From Microbacterium rhizosphaerae (GTDB lineage Bacteria > Actinomycetota > Actinomycetes > Actinomycetales > Microbacteriaceae): DNA of 64,000 bases. The position numbers and the translations under genes are program-made. Location of the stretch: positions 372,001 through 436,000 of the forward strand of contig NZ_CP139368.1 of assembly GCF_034120055.1 (NCBI RefSeq), written 5' to 3'. Positions 26,844 to 35,571 of this stretch are shown here, in pieces. Position 1 is the first letter of the stretch, and every line of letters begins with the position of its first letter. Below the pieces are notes generated by a model that saw only the letters and a program-made list of their open reading frames with translations, made no database searches and was not told the origin of the DNA.

Positions 26844-27149
26844 ATGGCGAAGAAGAGCAAGATCGCTCGCAACGAGCAGCGCAAGGTCGTCGTCGAGCGC
26901 TACGCGGCCAAGCGTGCCGAGCTGAAGAAGCAGCTCATCGACCCGAACTCGACCGACGAGCAGCGCGAGGCCGCTCGCATCGGCCTGCAGAAGCTGCCCC
27001 GCAACGCGTCGCCGGTGCGCCTGCGCAGCCGTGACGTCATCGACGGCCGCCCCCGCGGTGTCCTGACCAAGTTCGGCATCTCGCGTGTCCGCTTCCGCGA
27101 CATGGCGCACCGTGGCGAGCTGCCCGGCGTCACCAAGTCGAGCTGGTAA
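26844..27149 (+). CDS. rpsN: 30S ribosomal protein S14, long zinc-free form
   Basis: A 101-residue S14 of the long class. It begins [20 protein letters not shown] and ends [20 protein letters not shown] followed by TKSSW. The CxxC pairs of the short zinc form are missing, as in rpmB and rpmG. It starts three bases after the rpmG stop with GGAGCGCTGACCC ahead of ATG. The last 11 bases of the gene, through its stop, are copied twice more just downstream in a tandem repeat. A terminator follows, closing the operon. Confidence 0.95.
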   Translation: MAKKSKIARNEQRKVVVERYAAKRAELKKQLIDPNSTDEQREAARIGLQKLPRNASPVRLRSRDVIDGRPRGVLTKFGISRVRFRDMAHRGELPGVTKSSW

Positions 27150-27213
27150 GCCAGTCCGCACGAGACACTGCGAGCTGGTAAGCCGGCCCGCACAGACACC
27201 GCGAGCTGGTAAG
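27140..27213 (+). repeat. Tandem repeat derived from the rpsN 3' end
   Basis: GAGCTGGTAAG occurs at 27140, 27172 and 27203. The intervening sequences CCAGTCCGCACGAGACACTGC and CCGGCCCGCACAGACACCGC are homologous, giving units of 32 and 31 bases. The first copy contains the rpsN stop codon, so the terminal coding sequence has been duplicated into the 3' untranslated region. Confidence 0.85.
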
Positions 27214-27228
27214 CGATCGCTTCGGAAC

Positions 27229-27257
27229 GGCCGGAGCCCCTCGGGGCTCCGGCCTTT
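27229..27257 (+). terminator. Rho-independent terminator after rpsN
   Basis: GGCCGGAGCCCC (27229-27240) and GGGGCTCCGGCC (27243-27254) form a strong stem, followed by TTTCCT. It closes the rpmB-rpmG-rpsN operon just before the next promoter. Confidence 0.85.
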
Positions 27258-27274
27258 CCTCGTTTCGGCCGCCG

Positions 27275-27287
27275 TAGAATCGCCGGA
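27275..27287 (+). promoter_or_regulatory. Leaderless promoter -10 for the esterase gene
   Basis: TAGAAT at 27275-27280, then six bases, then ATG at 27287. It lies immediately after the rpsN terminator. Confidence 0.6.
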
Positions 27288-28375
27288 TGCCGCTCGACCC
27301 GTTCTTCGCGCAACGGCTGCGCACGCATCGGCGCTACCTGTTCGACAAGGCCCTCGGCGACCTGAAGCGCAAGCTGCCGTGGGCATCGCTGACCGCGAGC
27401 GCGAAGACCGCGACGGATGCGGCGCCCGCATCCCTCTCGGCACCGGCGAAGGCCGCCCCCCGGCCCGCCCCGTCCGGCCCGCGTGAGGCCCGCGCCCGGC
27501 ATCGCCGGGCCGCGCTCGGCTGGGACCGCACCGAGCAGAAGACCGTCGGAACCCCCGGCCCGGATCTGCGCACGTCCGAGCACATCGTGCCCGTCCCCGG
27601 GTACCCCGACGTGCGCGTGCGCATCTACCATCCCGACGCCGTCGACGCCGTCCCGGCCTGCCTCACGTTCTACGGCGGAGCGTTCCGCATCGGGGGCATC
27701 GACTATCCGACGACGGATGCGGCGCACCGGCGGCGGGCCGCCGCATCCGGTGTCGCCCAGGTCGCCGTCGACTATGCGCTCGCTCCCGAGCACCGGTACC
27801 CGACGCAGATCGAGCAGGCCTACGCCGCGCTCGAGTGGCTGTTCGCGAACGGGGCCGACCTCGACCTCGACACCGGCCGCGTCGCGGTCGACGGCGCGAG
27901 TGCGGGCGCGTGCCTGGCGGCCGCGCTGACACTGATGAACCGCGACAGGGCGCAGCATCCGATCCGCCTGCAGATCCTCGAGGTCCCGGTGGTCGACCTC
28001 ACCGGCCGGCACATCGATCTGGGCGCGACGTGGGCCGTCGGCATCCCGAGCCCGATCGTCACGCGCGAGCTGCGCTCGGTGCGCCGCACCTACCTCGGCG
28101 CAGAGGAGCGCGCCCGCGAGGCGTACGCATCACCGCTGCTGGCCGACTCGCATGCGGGGCTGCCGCCCGCGCTGATCCTCACCGCAGAGTACGACCCGCT
28201 CCGGCGCCACGGCGAGGTCTACGCGGCCGCTCTGCGCGCGGCGGGCGTCGAGGCGAGCGCGACGCGCTACCTCGGTGTGACCCACGACATCGCCATCTTC
28301 ACCGGTGTGCTGGCGGCGGCGAGGCGCTGGGAGGCGGAGGTCGTTTCGGCCCTTCGCACCCTCCACGAGGCGTAA
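27287..28375 (+). CDS. Alpha/beta hydrolase, hormone-sensitive lipase (GDXG) family
   Basis: A 362-residue esterase-like protein. The oxyanion region is FYGGAFRIGG, a variant of the usual HGGG. The nucleophile elbow is VDGASAGACLAA (GxSxG), the acid lies in ILTAEYDPLRRHGE, and the His in GVTHDIAIFTG. An Ala/Pro-rich N-terminal extension (to about residue 65) precedes the hydrolase fold. The substitution of His in the oxyanion motif is unusual for the family and may change substrate use. It is monocistronic behind its own promoter. The natural ester substrate is unknown. Confidence 0.85.
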   Translation: MPLDPFFAQRLRTHRRYLFDKALGDLKRKLPWASLTASAKTATDAAPASLSAPAKAAPRPAPSGPREARARHRRAALGWDRTEQKTVGTPGPDLRTSEHIVPVPGYPDVRVRIYHPDAVDAVPACLTFYGGAFRIGGIDYPTTDAAHRRRAAASGVAQVAVDYALAPEHRYPTQIEQAYAALEWLFANGADLDLDTGRVAVDGASAGACLAAALTLMNRDRAQHPIRLQILEVPVVDLTGRHIDLGATWAVGIPSPIVTRELRSVRRTYLGAEERAREAYASPLLADSHAGLPPALILTAEYDPLRRHGEVYAAALRAAGVEASATRYLGVTHDIAIFTGVLAAARRWEAEVVSALRTLHEA

Positions 28376-28449
28376 CACAGGCCACATTCGTCACATCGAT
28401 AGCGGCGACACGCCGCCGAGATGACGCCATCCGGGCGGAGTTCCGCGTA

Positions 28450-28472
28450 ATTCCGCGGAATCTCGGTATATT
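28450..28472 (+). promoter_or_regulatory. Palindrome and -10 upstream of the HU gene
   Basis: ATTCCGCGGAAT at 28450-28461 is a perfect 12-base palindrome, followed by TATATT at 28467-28472 as probable -10. The remaining leader of about 90 bases leads to GGAGGACAACCAC before the HU start. The palindrome may bind a regulator or HU itself. Confidence 0.45.
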
Positions 28473-28564
28473 CGAGGGCGGTCGAACCGACCAGCCGGGG
28501 GCGCAGTCCTCTGGTCCGTTGCAAGAAGGGCGATCGTTCGTCGGTCGCTCCGGAGGACAACCAC

Positions 28565-28852
28565 ATGGCTGACAAGTCCATCACCAAGACCGAGCTCGTC
28601 GCGAGCATCGCCAGCGCCACCGGGCAGAGCCAGTCCGCCGTCTCGGGCGTGCTCGACTCGCTGTTCGCCACCGTTTCCGACGCGGTCGCCAAGGGGAACA
28701 AGGTCTCGATCCCCGGCTGGATCGCCTTCGAGCAGGTCGAGACGGCCGCCCGCACCGGCCGCAACCCGCAGACCGGCGAGGAGATCAAGATCCCCGCGGG
28801 CAAGCGCGTCAAGGTCACCGCCGGCTCGAAGCTCAAGGCGTCGGTCAAGTAA
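28565..28852 (+). CDS. hup: DNA-binding protein HU
   Basis: A 95-residue HU/IHF-family nucleoid protein. It begins MADKSITKTELVASIASATG and contains GRNPQTGEEIKIPAGKRVKV with the DNA-intercalating arm (RNPQTGE). It lacks the long Lys/Ala-rich tail of mycobacterial HupB. A strong GGAGGA precedes the ATG by about six bases, and a terminator follows at once, so the gene is monocistronic and probably highly expressed. It bends and compacts DNA as a dimer. Confidence 0.95.
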   Translation: MADKSITKTELVASIASATGQSQSAVSGVLDSLFATVSDAVAKGNKVSIPGWIAFEQVETAARTGRNPQTGEEIKIPAGKRVKVTAGSKLKASVK

Positions 28853-28864
28853 CCCACGCTCTGC

Positions 28865-28905
28865 GAGGAGGGGGAGGCCGTCGGCATCCCCCTCCTCCGC
28901 CTTTC
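28865..28905 (+). terminator. Terminator after hup
   Basis: GAGGAGGGGGA (28865-28875) and TCCCCCTCCTC (28887-28897) form an 11-base stem followed by CGCCTTTCC. Confidence 0.8.
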
Positions 28906-28965
28906 CGGGCGATCCTCGCCGGATCCCCGGCGCTCGTAGCGGACGGCGGCCACAGCCTGCCGACG

Positions 28966-28978
28966 TAGGCTGGAACAA
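28966..28978 (+). promoter_or_regulatory. Leaderless promoter -10 for copD-ctaG
   Basis: TAGGCT at 28966-28971, then six bases, then ATG at 28978. Confidence 0.6.
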
Positions 28979-31077
28979 TGCCGTCCACCACTGCCCCACG
29001 CCGGCCTGCCGTGCCGCGCGGCGCCGCGGTACGGACGGACTCCGACCAGACGCGCTCGGCCCGGGCGCTGCGGTTCGCCGGACCCGCTCTCCTGGTCGCG
29101 GCGGCCCTCGTCACGCTCGCCTGGGCGCTCGTGGTCGGCGGCGGCGCGGCGCCTCTCACGATCGGCGACCCCGGCCCGTTCGTGCGATGGATGCTGCCCG
29201 TCGCCACGATGTGCGTGAACCTGTCCGCCGCGGGCATGGTGGGTGCGCTCATCCTCGCGCTCTACGCCCTGCGCGCCGGCGAGAGACCGTACGAGCGGGC
29301 GATGGATGCGGCATCCGTCTCCGCCGCCGTCTTCACCGTCGCAGCGGGCGCGACCGGCTACCTGACGTACCTCAACGCCTTCAATCCGAAGGTCGATCTC
29401 GGCCTGGCGTCGGGTCAGCAGCTGGCGGACTTCCTCGTGCAGACCGAGCTGGGTCGCACGTGGCTCATCACGACGATCGCGGGCGCGCTCCTCACCGTCG
29501 GGACCTTCGCGGTCCGGACCTGGACCGGCTCACTGATCATCGCGATCCTCGCCCTCGCCGCGCTCGTCCCGATGGGCACGCAGGGCCACTCCGGCGACCT
29601 CTCGACCCACAACATCGCGGCGACGTCGCTCATCCTGCACATGATGGGCGCCGCGGCCTGGATCGGCGGACTCGTGACAGTCGTGCTCGTCCGCCCGATC
29701 CTGTCGCGCGGCGAGCTGCCGAACGTGCTGCAGCGCTACTCCACCATCGCGCTCGTCTCGTTCGTGATCGTGGCGGTCTCGGGCGTCGCCCGCGCACTGG
29801 TCGGCATCGGCACGCTCTCCGGGATCTTCTCGCCCTATGGCCTGATCCTCGGCGTCAAGGTCGTCGCGCTGCTCGTCATCGGGATGCTGGGCGCCGTCTA
29901 CCGCACACGCCTCATCGGCCGCATGAAGAACGAAGCCGTCGCCCGCGCGTTCTGGCGTCTGATCGTCGTCGAGCTCATCGTGATGGGCGTCGCGAGCGGC
30001 GCGGCCGCAGCGCTCGCGCGCACGGCCCCACCGGCGAACGAGACCCTTCCCTCCGTGCGCACCCCGGCGGAGTTCCTCACGCAGTCGCCGCTGCCGCCGG
30101 AGCTGACCATCGGGCGCTGGTTCACCCAGTGGAACATCGACCTGCTGTGGGCCGTCGTCGTCGGCTTCGGGCTCTTCTTCTACCTCGCCGGCGCGTGGCG
30201 GCTGCACCGCAACGGCGACCGCTGGCCGATCTACCGCACCATCTGCTGGGTGTTCGGGATGCTGTGGCTCTTCTGGGTCACCTGCGGCCCGGTCAACGCC
30301 TACCAGGACTACCTGTTCAGCGTGCACATGGTCGGGCACATGCTCCTGACGATGGCCATCCCGCTGCTTCTGGTCGCGGGTGCTCCCGTGACACTGGCCA
30401 TGCGCGCCATCCGCAAGCGCGATGACGACACCCGCGGCGGTCGCGAGTGGATCCTGTGGGCCGTTCACTCGCCCGTCGCGCGCGTGATCACCAACCCGTG
30501 GGTGGACGCAGCGCTCTTCGTCGGCTCGCTCTGGATCTTCTACTACACCGACCTCTTCCGGTGGTCGCTCTACGACCACCTCGGACACGAGTGGATGACG
30601 GCGCACTTCCTGATCGTCGGCTACCTGTTCGTCCAGTCGCTCGTCGGCATCGATCCGGTGCCCTACCGCGCGCCGTATGCCTTCCGGCTCGTGACGCTCA
30701 TCGGCGTGATGGCCATCCACGCGTTCTTCGGCATCGCGATCATGATGCAGACGGGCCTCATGGTCTCGGAGTGGTTCGGCTCGATGGGCCGGACCTGGGG
30801 ACCGACACCGCTGCAGGACCAGTACATCGGCGGCGGCGCGGCGTGGTCGATCGGCGAGATCCCGACGCTCTTCCTCGCCGTCATCGTGGCGATCCAGTGG
30901 AGCCGCAGCGACACCAAGCTGCAGAAGCGGCAGGACCGGCACGCCGACCGCACCGGCGATGCGGAGCTCGAGGAGTACAACGCGCGCCTCGCGGCGCTCG
31001 CGGCACGCGATGCCAGAGCGGCCGCCGAGCCCGATGCCAGAACGGCCGAGCGCGACGCGCGCAGCGCGGGACGCTGA
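28978..31077 (+). CDS. CopD-CtaG fusion: copper import / cytochrome oxidase assembly protein
   Basis: A 699-residue polytopic protein. The N-terminal half (about residues 40-340) is CopD-like, with a copper-type His region in STHNIAATSLILHMMGAAAW. The C-terminal half (about residues 370-640) is the caa3-CtaG domain (FSVHMVGHMLLTMAIPLLLV, GHEWMTAHFLIVGYLF), with conserved His residues. The last 50 residues are a charged, cytoplasmic tail rich in Ala and Arg. In actinobacteria this fusion is linked to copper delivery to cytochrome c oxidase. It is monocistronic and convergent with the SulP gene. Confidence 0.88.
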   Translation: MPSTTAPRRPAVPRGAAVRTDSDQTRSARALRFAGPALLVAAALVTLAWALVVGGGAAPLTIGDPGPFVRWMLPVATMCVNLSAAGMVGALILALYALRAGERPYERAMDAASVSAAVFTVAAGATGYLTYLNAFNPKVDLGLASGQQLADFLVQTELGRTWLITTIAGALLTVGTFAVRTWTGSLIIAILALAALVPMGTQGHSGDLSTHNIAATSLILHMMGAAAWIGGLVTVVLVRPILSRGELPNVLQRYSTIALVSFVIVAVSGVARALVGIGTLSGIFSPYGLILGVKVVALLVIGMLGAVYRTRLIGRMKNEAVARAFWRLIVVELIVMGVASGAAAALARTAPPANETLPSVRTPAEFLTQSPLPPELTIGRWFTQWNIDLLWAVVVGFGLFFYLAGAWRLHRNGDRWPIYRTICWVFGMLWLFWVTCGPVNAYQDYLFSVHMVGHMLLTMAIPLLLVAGAPVTLAMRAIRKRDDDTRGGREWILWAVHSPVARVITNPWVDAALFVGSLWIFYYTDLFRWSLYDHLGHEWMTAHFLIVGYLFVQSLVGIDPVPYRAPYAFRLVTLIGVMAIHAFFGIAIMMQTGLMVSEWFGSMGRTWGPTPLQDQYIGGGAAWSIGEIPTLFLAVIVAIQWSRSDTKLQKRQDRHADRTGDAELEEYNARLAALAARDARAAAEPDARTAERDARSAGR

Positions 31078-31086
31078 GGGTCGACG

Positions 31087-32844
31087 TCAGGCGGACGACG
31101 GCCCGGTGCCGTCTCCGGCCTCTTCGGGCCCGCCGCCGATGTCGCCGCCGATGTCGCCGCGCAGTCTCCCGGTGACGGCGTCCACGGCGGCCCCGACGGT
31201 CGGCGCGAACCGGTCGGGAGTGAACCGGTCGGTCATGCCGAACTCGCGCAGGATGTCCTTCGCGGGATCCTTCATCTCGGCGAAGACGAGCCGGATTCCC
31301 TGGGCGCGGAGGTAGTCGTCGAGTTCGATGAGCTCTTCGATCGCGGTCGTGTCGATGTCGGTGATGGGCTCGGCGGCCAGGATGACCGTGTGGATGTCGG
31401 GCCCCGCCGCCGCGGTCCGCTCCCGGACGAAGTCGTCGAAGCTCGAGCCGTTCGCGAAGAACAGGGGCGCGTCGAAGCGCACGATGACGACCCCCGGGAT
31501 GCGGGTGCCCGTCGGGTTGCGCGACAGATCGTGATATCCGCGCAGGCCCCGCACCAGGCCGAGCTCGGCGCGGTAGGGCCGCCAGGACCGGATGACCACC
31601 GCCAGGAGCGAGAGCGCGATGGTCAGGACGATGGCCGGCAGCACTCCGATGACCAGCACGCCGAGGAAGGCGGCGAGGGACAGCGCAGCATCCGTCCGGT
31701 CCATCCGGAAGAGACGGACCGCGCCGCGGATGTCGATCAGTCCCGCCGCGGCCGAGACGACGACGGCGGCGAGAGTCGCCGACGGGAGGAAGGCGGTGAG
31801 ACCCGGCACGAGCAGGATGAACACCACGATGAGGCCGGCACCCACGAGTCCGGTCACCTGTGTGCGGGCTCCGGCCTGCTCGGCCACGGGCGTGCGCGAC
31901 GATGACGCCGAGACGGGAAAGCCGCCGAGCGCGCCGCCGGCGAGGTTGGCGATGCCGATGCCGGCCATCTCCTGACTTCCGCTCACATTCTCACCGCGGC
32001 GCGCCGCGAAGGTGCGCGAGAGGACCGCGCTGTCGGTGAAGGCGAGCAGCGCGATGCCCGCGGCCGCGGGAAGGAGAGCGCCGACATCGCTCCACTGCAG
32101 TCCGGTCAGAGCCGGTGCCGGCAGTCCCCGGGGCAGGGGCCCGACCACCGGCAGGACGTCCTCGAGGTGCAGGAGCCACGTGAGCACCATGGCCGCGACC
32201 ACGACGACCAGCACCCCGGGCACGGGGGAGCGCAGCCACCGGAAGCCGAAGATCAGAAGCAGCGAGCCCACCCCGAAGGCGAGAGCGATCGGCACCACCT
32301 CGCCCGCCGCGATGCCGTGCACGATGGCCTCGACCTCCGCCGTCGACCCCTGTGCATCGATGGAGAAGCCGAGGAGCTTCGGAACCTGCGAGATGACGAC
32401 GAGAACGCCGATCGCATTGAGGTAGCCGACGCGGATGGGCTTGGACAGCAGGTCTGTCACGAACCCGAGGCGGGCGATGCCCCCGACCAGCAGGATCGCG
32501 CCGACGAGGATGCCGAGGAGCCCGGCCAGGGCGACTGCGCGGCTCTCGCTACCGAGCGCGAGCGGCAGGATGGCCGCTGCGATGAGGGGAGCGAGCGCCG
32601 AATCGGGGCCCAGCACCAGCACGCGCGAGGGGCCGAAGATCGCGTAGGCGGTGAGGGGGACGATGGTCGCATAGAGGCCCGTCACCGGGGGAAGTCCCGC
32701 CACCTCCGCATACCCCATGCCCGCGGGGATGAGCAGCGCCGTCACGACGATGCCGGCGCGCACATCCGGCCACAGCCACGAGCGGCGATATCGCAGGATC
32801 GTGACGAGACCGGGCACCCAGCGCTGGGCGAGGCTCGCTGCCAT
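31087..32844 (-). CDS. SulP-family anion transporter with STAS domain
   Basis: A 585-residue transporter. Membrane part (about residues 20-430) carries the SulP signature region DVRAGIVVTALLIPAGMGYA followed by EVAGLPPVTGLYATIVPL. The cytoplasmic STAS domain (about 450-560) contains VVIVRFDAPLFFANG and ITDIDTTAIEELIELDDYL. Members exchange sulfate, bicarbonate or dicarboxylates; substrate cannot be assigned. It starts five bases after the stop of the upstream gene, so both are cotranscribed from 34010. No carbonic anhydrase or sulfate assimilation gene is near. Confidence 0.88.
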   Translation of the reverse strand: MAASLAQRWVPGLVTILRYRRSWLWPDVRAGIVVTALLIPAGMGYAEVAGLPPVTGLYATIVPLTAYAIFGPSRVLVLGPDSALAPLIAAAILPLALGSESRAVALAGLLGILVGAILLVGGIARLGFVTDLLSKPIRVGYLNAIGVLVVISQVPKLLGFSIDAQGSTAEVEAIVHGIAAGEVVPIALAFGVGSLLLIFGFRWLRSPVPGVLVVVVAAMVLTWLLHLEDVLPVVGPLPRGLPAPALTGLQWSDVGALLPAAAGIALLAFTDSAVLSRTFAARRGENVSGSQEMAGIGIANLAGGALGGFPVSASSSRTPVAEQAGARTQVTGLVGAGLIVVFILLVPGLTAFLPSATLAAVVVSAAAGLIDIRGAVRLFRMDRTDAALSLAAFLGVLVIGVLPAIVLTIALSLLAVVIRSWRPYRAELGLVRGLRGYHDLSRNPTGTRIPGVVIVRFDAPLFFANGSSFDDFVRERTAAAGPDIHTVILAAEPITDIDTTAIEELIELDDYLRAQGIRLVFAEMKDPAKDILREFGMTDRFTPDRFAPTVGAAVDAVTGRLRGDIGGDIGGGPEEAGDGTGPSSA

Positions 32845-32849
32845 GGCGT

Positions 32850-33998
32850 CTAGTCCGTATCGGGAGAGACGACGCTGATGGCTGCCGAGCCGTCCGGCTG
32901 GATCGTCACCGTCCCGGTCACGAGGAACGGCACGTCCTCATCCACGTGCTTCACGGAGCCGTCGAAGATCGAGCGGACGGCCACGCGGATGTGCGCCACC
33001 GCCGTGGTCGTCTGGATGCGCCATCCCGCTCCATCGGGCTGGAGGTTCACGGGCGGCTGCGCGACGATCGACCAGGTCGGGAGGCCGATGACGCGGTTCT
33101 CCTCGACGTAGCCGAACGGACACGCGGTCGGCTGCAGCACCTGCTGCCTCGCGCACGTGGCGAGGAAGTCATCGACCCTCGTCGTGACGGCCTTCCGGAA
33201 GCTCGCGGTGGGCTCGGCCTGGATGTCGATCGGCGTCGACGTCATCGAGGAGTTGGCGAGCACGGCGACGCCCGAGGACTCGGCGATCGGCGTGTCGACG
33301 GTCACCGAATACAGCCCGGGTGAGAAGACCAGCAGCGGAACCGGTGCGAGCGGGTTCGCCGATGCCGCGTCCGACGCCTGCCGCTTGTCGACCTCGAAGC
33401 CGTTCACGGAGAACTGCATCGAGCCGCGCACCGTCAGGTCGACGACGGCGAGGGGGCTGCGCGCGAAGCGCCACCCGGGGGCGATGCCGATCCACCCGTC
33501 GCGCTCGACCGCGAACACGCTCGTGCCCCGGTGCCCGCCGGCGCGGTAGCCGATGGTCACGAACGTCTCGCCGTCGTGGTCGGTCGCGGAGATCGCGTGC
33601 ACGTCGGTGAGTGCGCCGAGCGCCGCGGGCCGCAGGAGGGCATCGGATGCGTGGAGCGGCAGACCGGACGCCTCCAGCTCGGACGAGTCGATCGCCACTC
33701 CGGGGATGGCCAGGGCGTCGGCGGTCTGCCCGTGCGCGAGATCCTCGACGTAGCGAAGCACGAAGGCGGTCGGGCTGTAGAAGTCCTGGTACACGGTCGC
33801 TGCGGCCGCGCCGAGGGCGGCGAACAGCAGCACTCCCACGCCGGCCAGAAGACCCAGATCGAGGGCGAGCGGACGCCGTCGTGCCGGTGCGACGGAGGGC
33901 TCAGGCGGGAGCGCGGGCAGCGGTGGCGCCGGCGCGTCGATGACGGATGCCGCGGCATCCGTCTGCGTCTCCCCCGTGTGCACGCCCCCCTGGCTCAC
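32850..33998 (-). CDS. Single-pass membrane protein of unknown function, upstream of SulP
   Basis: A 382-residue protein I do not recognise. A Pro/Ala-rich cytoplasmic segment (residues 1-45) precedes one membrane helix (about 48-70). The extracytoplasmic part starts with a conserved-looking region TAFVLRYVEDLAHGQTADALAIPG and contains repeated beta-rich stretches (FVTIGYRAGGHRGTSVFAVE, GLYSVTVDTPI) and two cysteines (TCARQQVLQPTACPFGYVEE) that could form a disulfide. GTG start at 33998 is set by a leaderless -10. Cotranscription with SulP suggests a shared envelope role, but none is shown. Confidence 0.6.
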   Translation of the reverse strand: MSQGGVHTGETQTDAAASVIDAPAPPLPALPPEPSVAPARRRPLALDLGLLAGVGVLLFAALGAAAATVYQDFYSPTAFVLRYVEDLAHGQTADALAIPGVAIDSSELEASGLPLHASDALLRPAALGALTDVHAISATDHDGETFVTIGYRAGGHRGTSVFAVERDGWIGIAPGWRFARSPLAVVDLTVRGSMQFSVNGFEVDKRQASDAASANPLAPVPLLVFSPGLYSVTVDTPIAESSGVAVLANSSMTSTPIDIQAEPTASFRKAVTTRVDDFLATCARQQVLQPTACPFGYVEENRVIGLPTWSIVAQPPVNLQPDGAGWRIQTTTAVAHIRVAVRSIFDGSVKHVDEDVPFLVTGTVTIQPDGSAAISVVSPDTD

Positions 33999-34010
33999 AA
34001 GGCGATTCTA
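33999..34010 (-). promoter_or_regulatory. Leaderless promoter -10 for the membrane protein-SulP pair
   Basis: On the minus strand TAGAAT (34010-34005) is followed by six bases and the GTG at 33998. Confidence 0.6.
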
Positions 34011-34050
34011 TGAACGTGCGGCTGGAAAAGCCCTGGCTGCACGCGGCGTC

Positions 34051-34064
34051 TACCATAGTGTCGA
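34051..34064 (+). promoter_or_regulatory. Probable -10 for the PIF1-like helicase
   Basis: TACCAT at 34051-34056 is followed by seven bases and the ATG at 34064. The divergent promoter for the SulP pair lies 40 bases away. The match is weaker than the others. Confidence 0.4.
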
Positions 34065-35434
34065 TGACGGTGCGCACGCTCTCGGCCGAGCAGGAGGCCC
34101 TGTTCCGGCTGATCGAGGATACCCGCGAGCACGTCTTCGTCACCGGCCGGGCCGGTACCGGCAAGTCCACGCTGCTGCAGCACCTGGCCTGGAACACGAG
34201 CAAGCAGATCGTCGTCTGCGCCCCGACGGGGGTTGCGGCGCTCAACGTCGAGGGTCAGACGATCCATTCGCTCTTCCGGCTGCCGATCGGCCTCATCGCA
34301 GGCACCGAGCTCGACCAGTCGGATGCGACGCGCAAGATCCTCAACGCCATCGACACGCTCGTCATCGACGAGATCTCGATGGTGAGCGCTGATCTGATGG
34401 ATGCCATCGACCGCGCCCTGCGGCAGGCCCGCGGCCGGCGGCGCGAGCCGTTCGGCGGCGTGCAGGTCGTCATGTTCGGCGACCCCTATCAGCTCGCACC
34501 CGTGCCGCCCCGCGGCGACGAGCGCCGTTACGTCGACGACCACTACCGCTCGTTCTGGTTCTTCGACGCCCGCGTGTGGACGGGCGCATCCGCCGAAGGA
34601 GACGGGATGCTGGACCAGATCCTGACGACCGGCGAGTTCGGCGCCCCCTTGAACGTCAGCGAGCTGCGCGACATCCATCGCCAGTCCGATCCCGCCTTCA
34701 AGGCGATGCTGAACGCGGTCCGCCACGGGCGCGTGACCGCCGACATCGCCCAGGTGCTGAACGAGACCGGCGCCCGCCGCCCGCCGGCGAACGTCGAGGG
34801 CGAGCCGCCGATCATCACCCTCGCCACCCGCAACGACCGGGTCAACGCGATCAACCGCGGGCACCTCGAGGACCTCGCCGGCCGCGAGCAGACCGCCACC
34901 GCCGAGGTGAACGGCGACTTCGGTCGCGGAGACGTGTATCCGGCCGATGTCGAGCTCAAGCTCAAGGTCGGCGCGCAGGTGATGTTCCTGCGGAACGACA
35001 CCCAGCAGTACGGCGACGGACCCCGCTGGGTCAACGGCACGATCGGAACGGTGACGCGCATCGCCGGAGGCACCGTGCGCGTCGACGTCAACGGCGAGGA
35101 GCACGACGTCGAGCCGGCCGTGTGGGAGAGGTTCCGCTACGCCTACGACCCGGGCTCGAAGAAGCTGACGCGCGACATCGTCGCCGAGTTCACGCAGTTC
35201 CCGCTGCGGCTGGCGTGGGCGGTCACCATCCACAAGTCGCAGGGCAAGACGTACGACAGGGCGGTGATCGACCTGGGCTCTGGCGCTTTCGCGCCGGGCC
35301 AGACCTACGTCGCGCTGTCGCGCCTGACCTCGCTCGAGGGGCTCTACCTGACGCGGCCGCTGCGGCCGAGCGACATCCGCGTCGACCCCGACGTGCAGCG
35401 GTTCATGCAGCGGGTGCGCCAGACCGCATCCTGA
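34064..35434 (+). CDS. PIF1-like AAA/UvrD-fold DNA helicase
   Basis: A 456-residue SF1B helicase. Motif I is VTGRAGTGKSTLLQHL, motif Ia is VVCAPTGVAALNVEGQTIHS, motif II is LVIDEISMVSADLMDAIDRA, motif III is FGDPYQLAPVPP, and the C-terminal motifs are VTIHKSQGKTYDRAVIDLG and YVALSRLTSLEGLYL. This is the set of PIF1/Dda-type 5'-to-3' helicases. The protein is short and lacks obvious added domains. PIF1 homologues resolve G-quadruplexes and R-loops; in a 70% GC genome this would be useful. Start ATG 34064 is chosen by position; an upstream in-frame ATG at 33947 lies in the divergent gene. Confidence 0.88.
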   Translation: MTVRTLSAEQEALFRLIEDTREHVFVTGRAGTGKSTLLQHLAWNTSKQIVVCAPTGVAALNVEGQTIHSLFRLPIGLIAGTELDQSDATRKILNAIDTLVIDEISMVSADLMDAIDRALRQARGRRREPFGGVQVVMFGDPYQLAPVPPRGDERRYVDDHYRSFWFFDARVWTGASAEGDGMLDQILTTGEFGAPLNVSELRDIHRQSDPAFKAMLNAVRHGRVTADIAQVLNETGARRPPANVEGEPPIITLATRNDRVNAINRGHLEDLAGREQTATAEVNGDFGRGDVYPADVELKLKVGAQVMFLRNDTQQYGDGPRWVNGTIGTVTRIAGGTVRVDVNGEEHDVEPAVWERFRYAYDPGSKKLTRDIVAEFTQFPLRLAWAVTIHKSQGKTYDRAVIDLGSGAFAPGQTYVALSRLTSLEGLYLTRPLRPSDIRVDPDVQRFMQRVRQTAS

Positions 35435-35571
35435 ATCGTGTCCGGATGGCGGCGTCGATCCTATATGGCATGACGCCGGACGAGGCAAGCCCCGACCGGC
35501 AACATCGAGACAGTGTGCTTGAATCGAAACGCACGACCAGGCGTGCAGGACGCGATCACCGGGGGGTGAGG

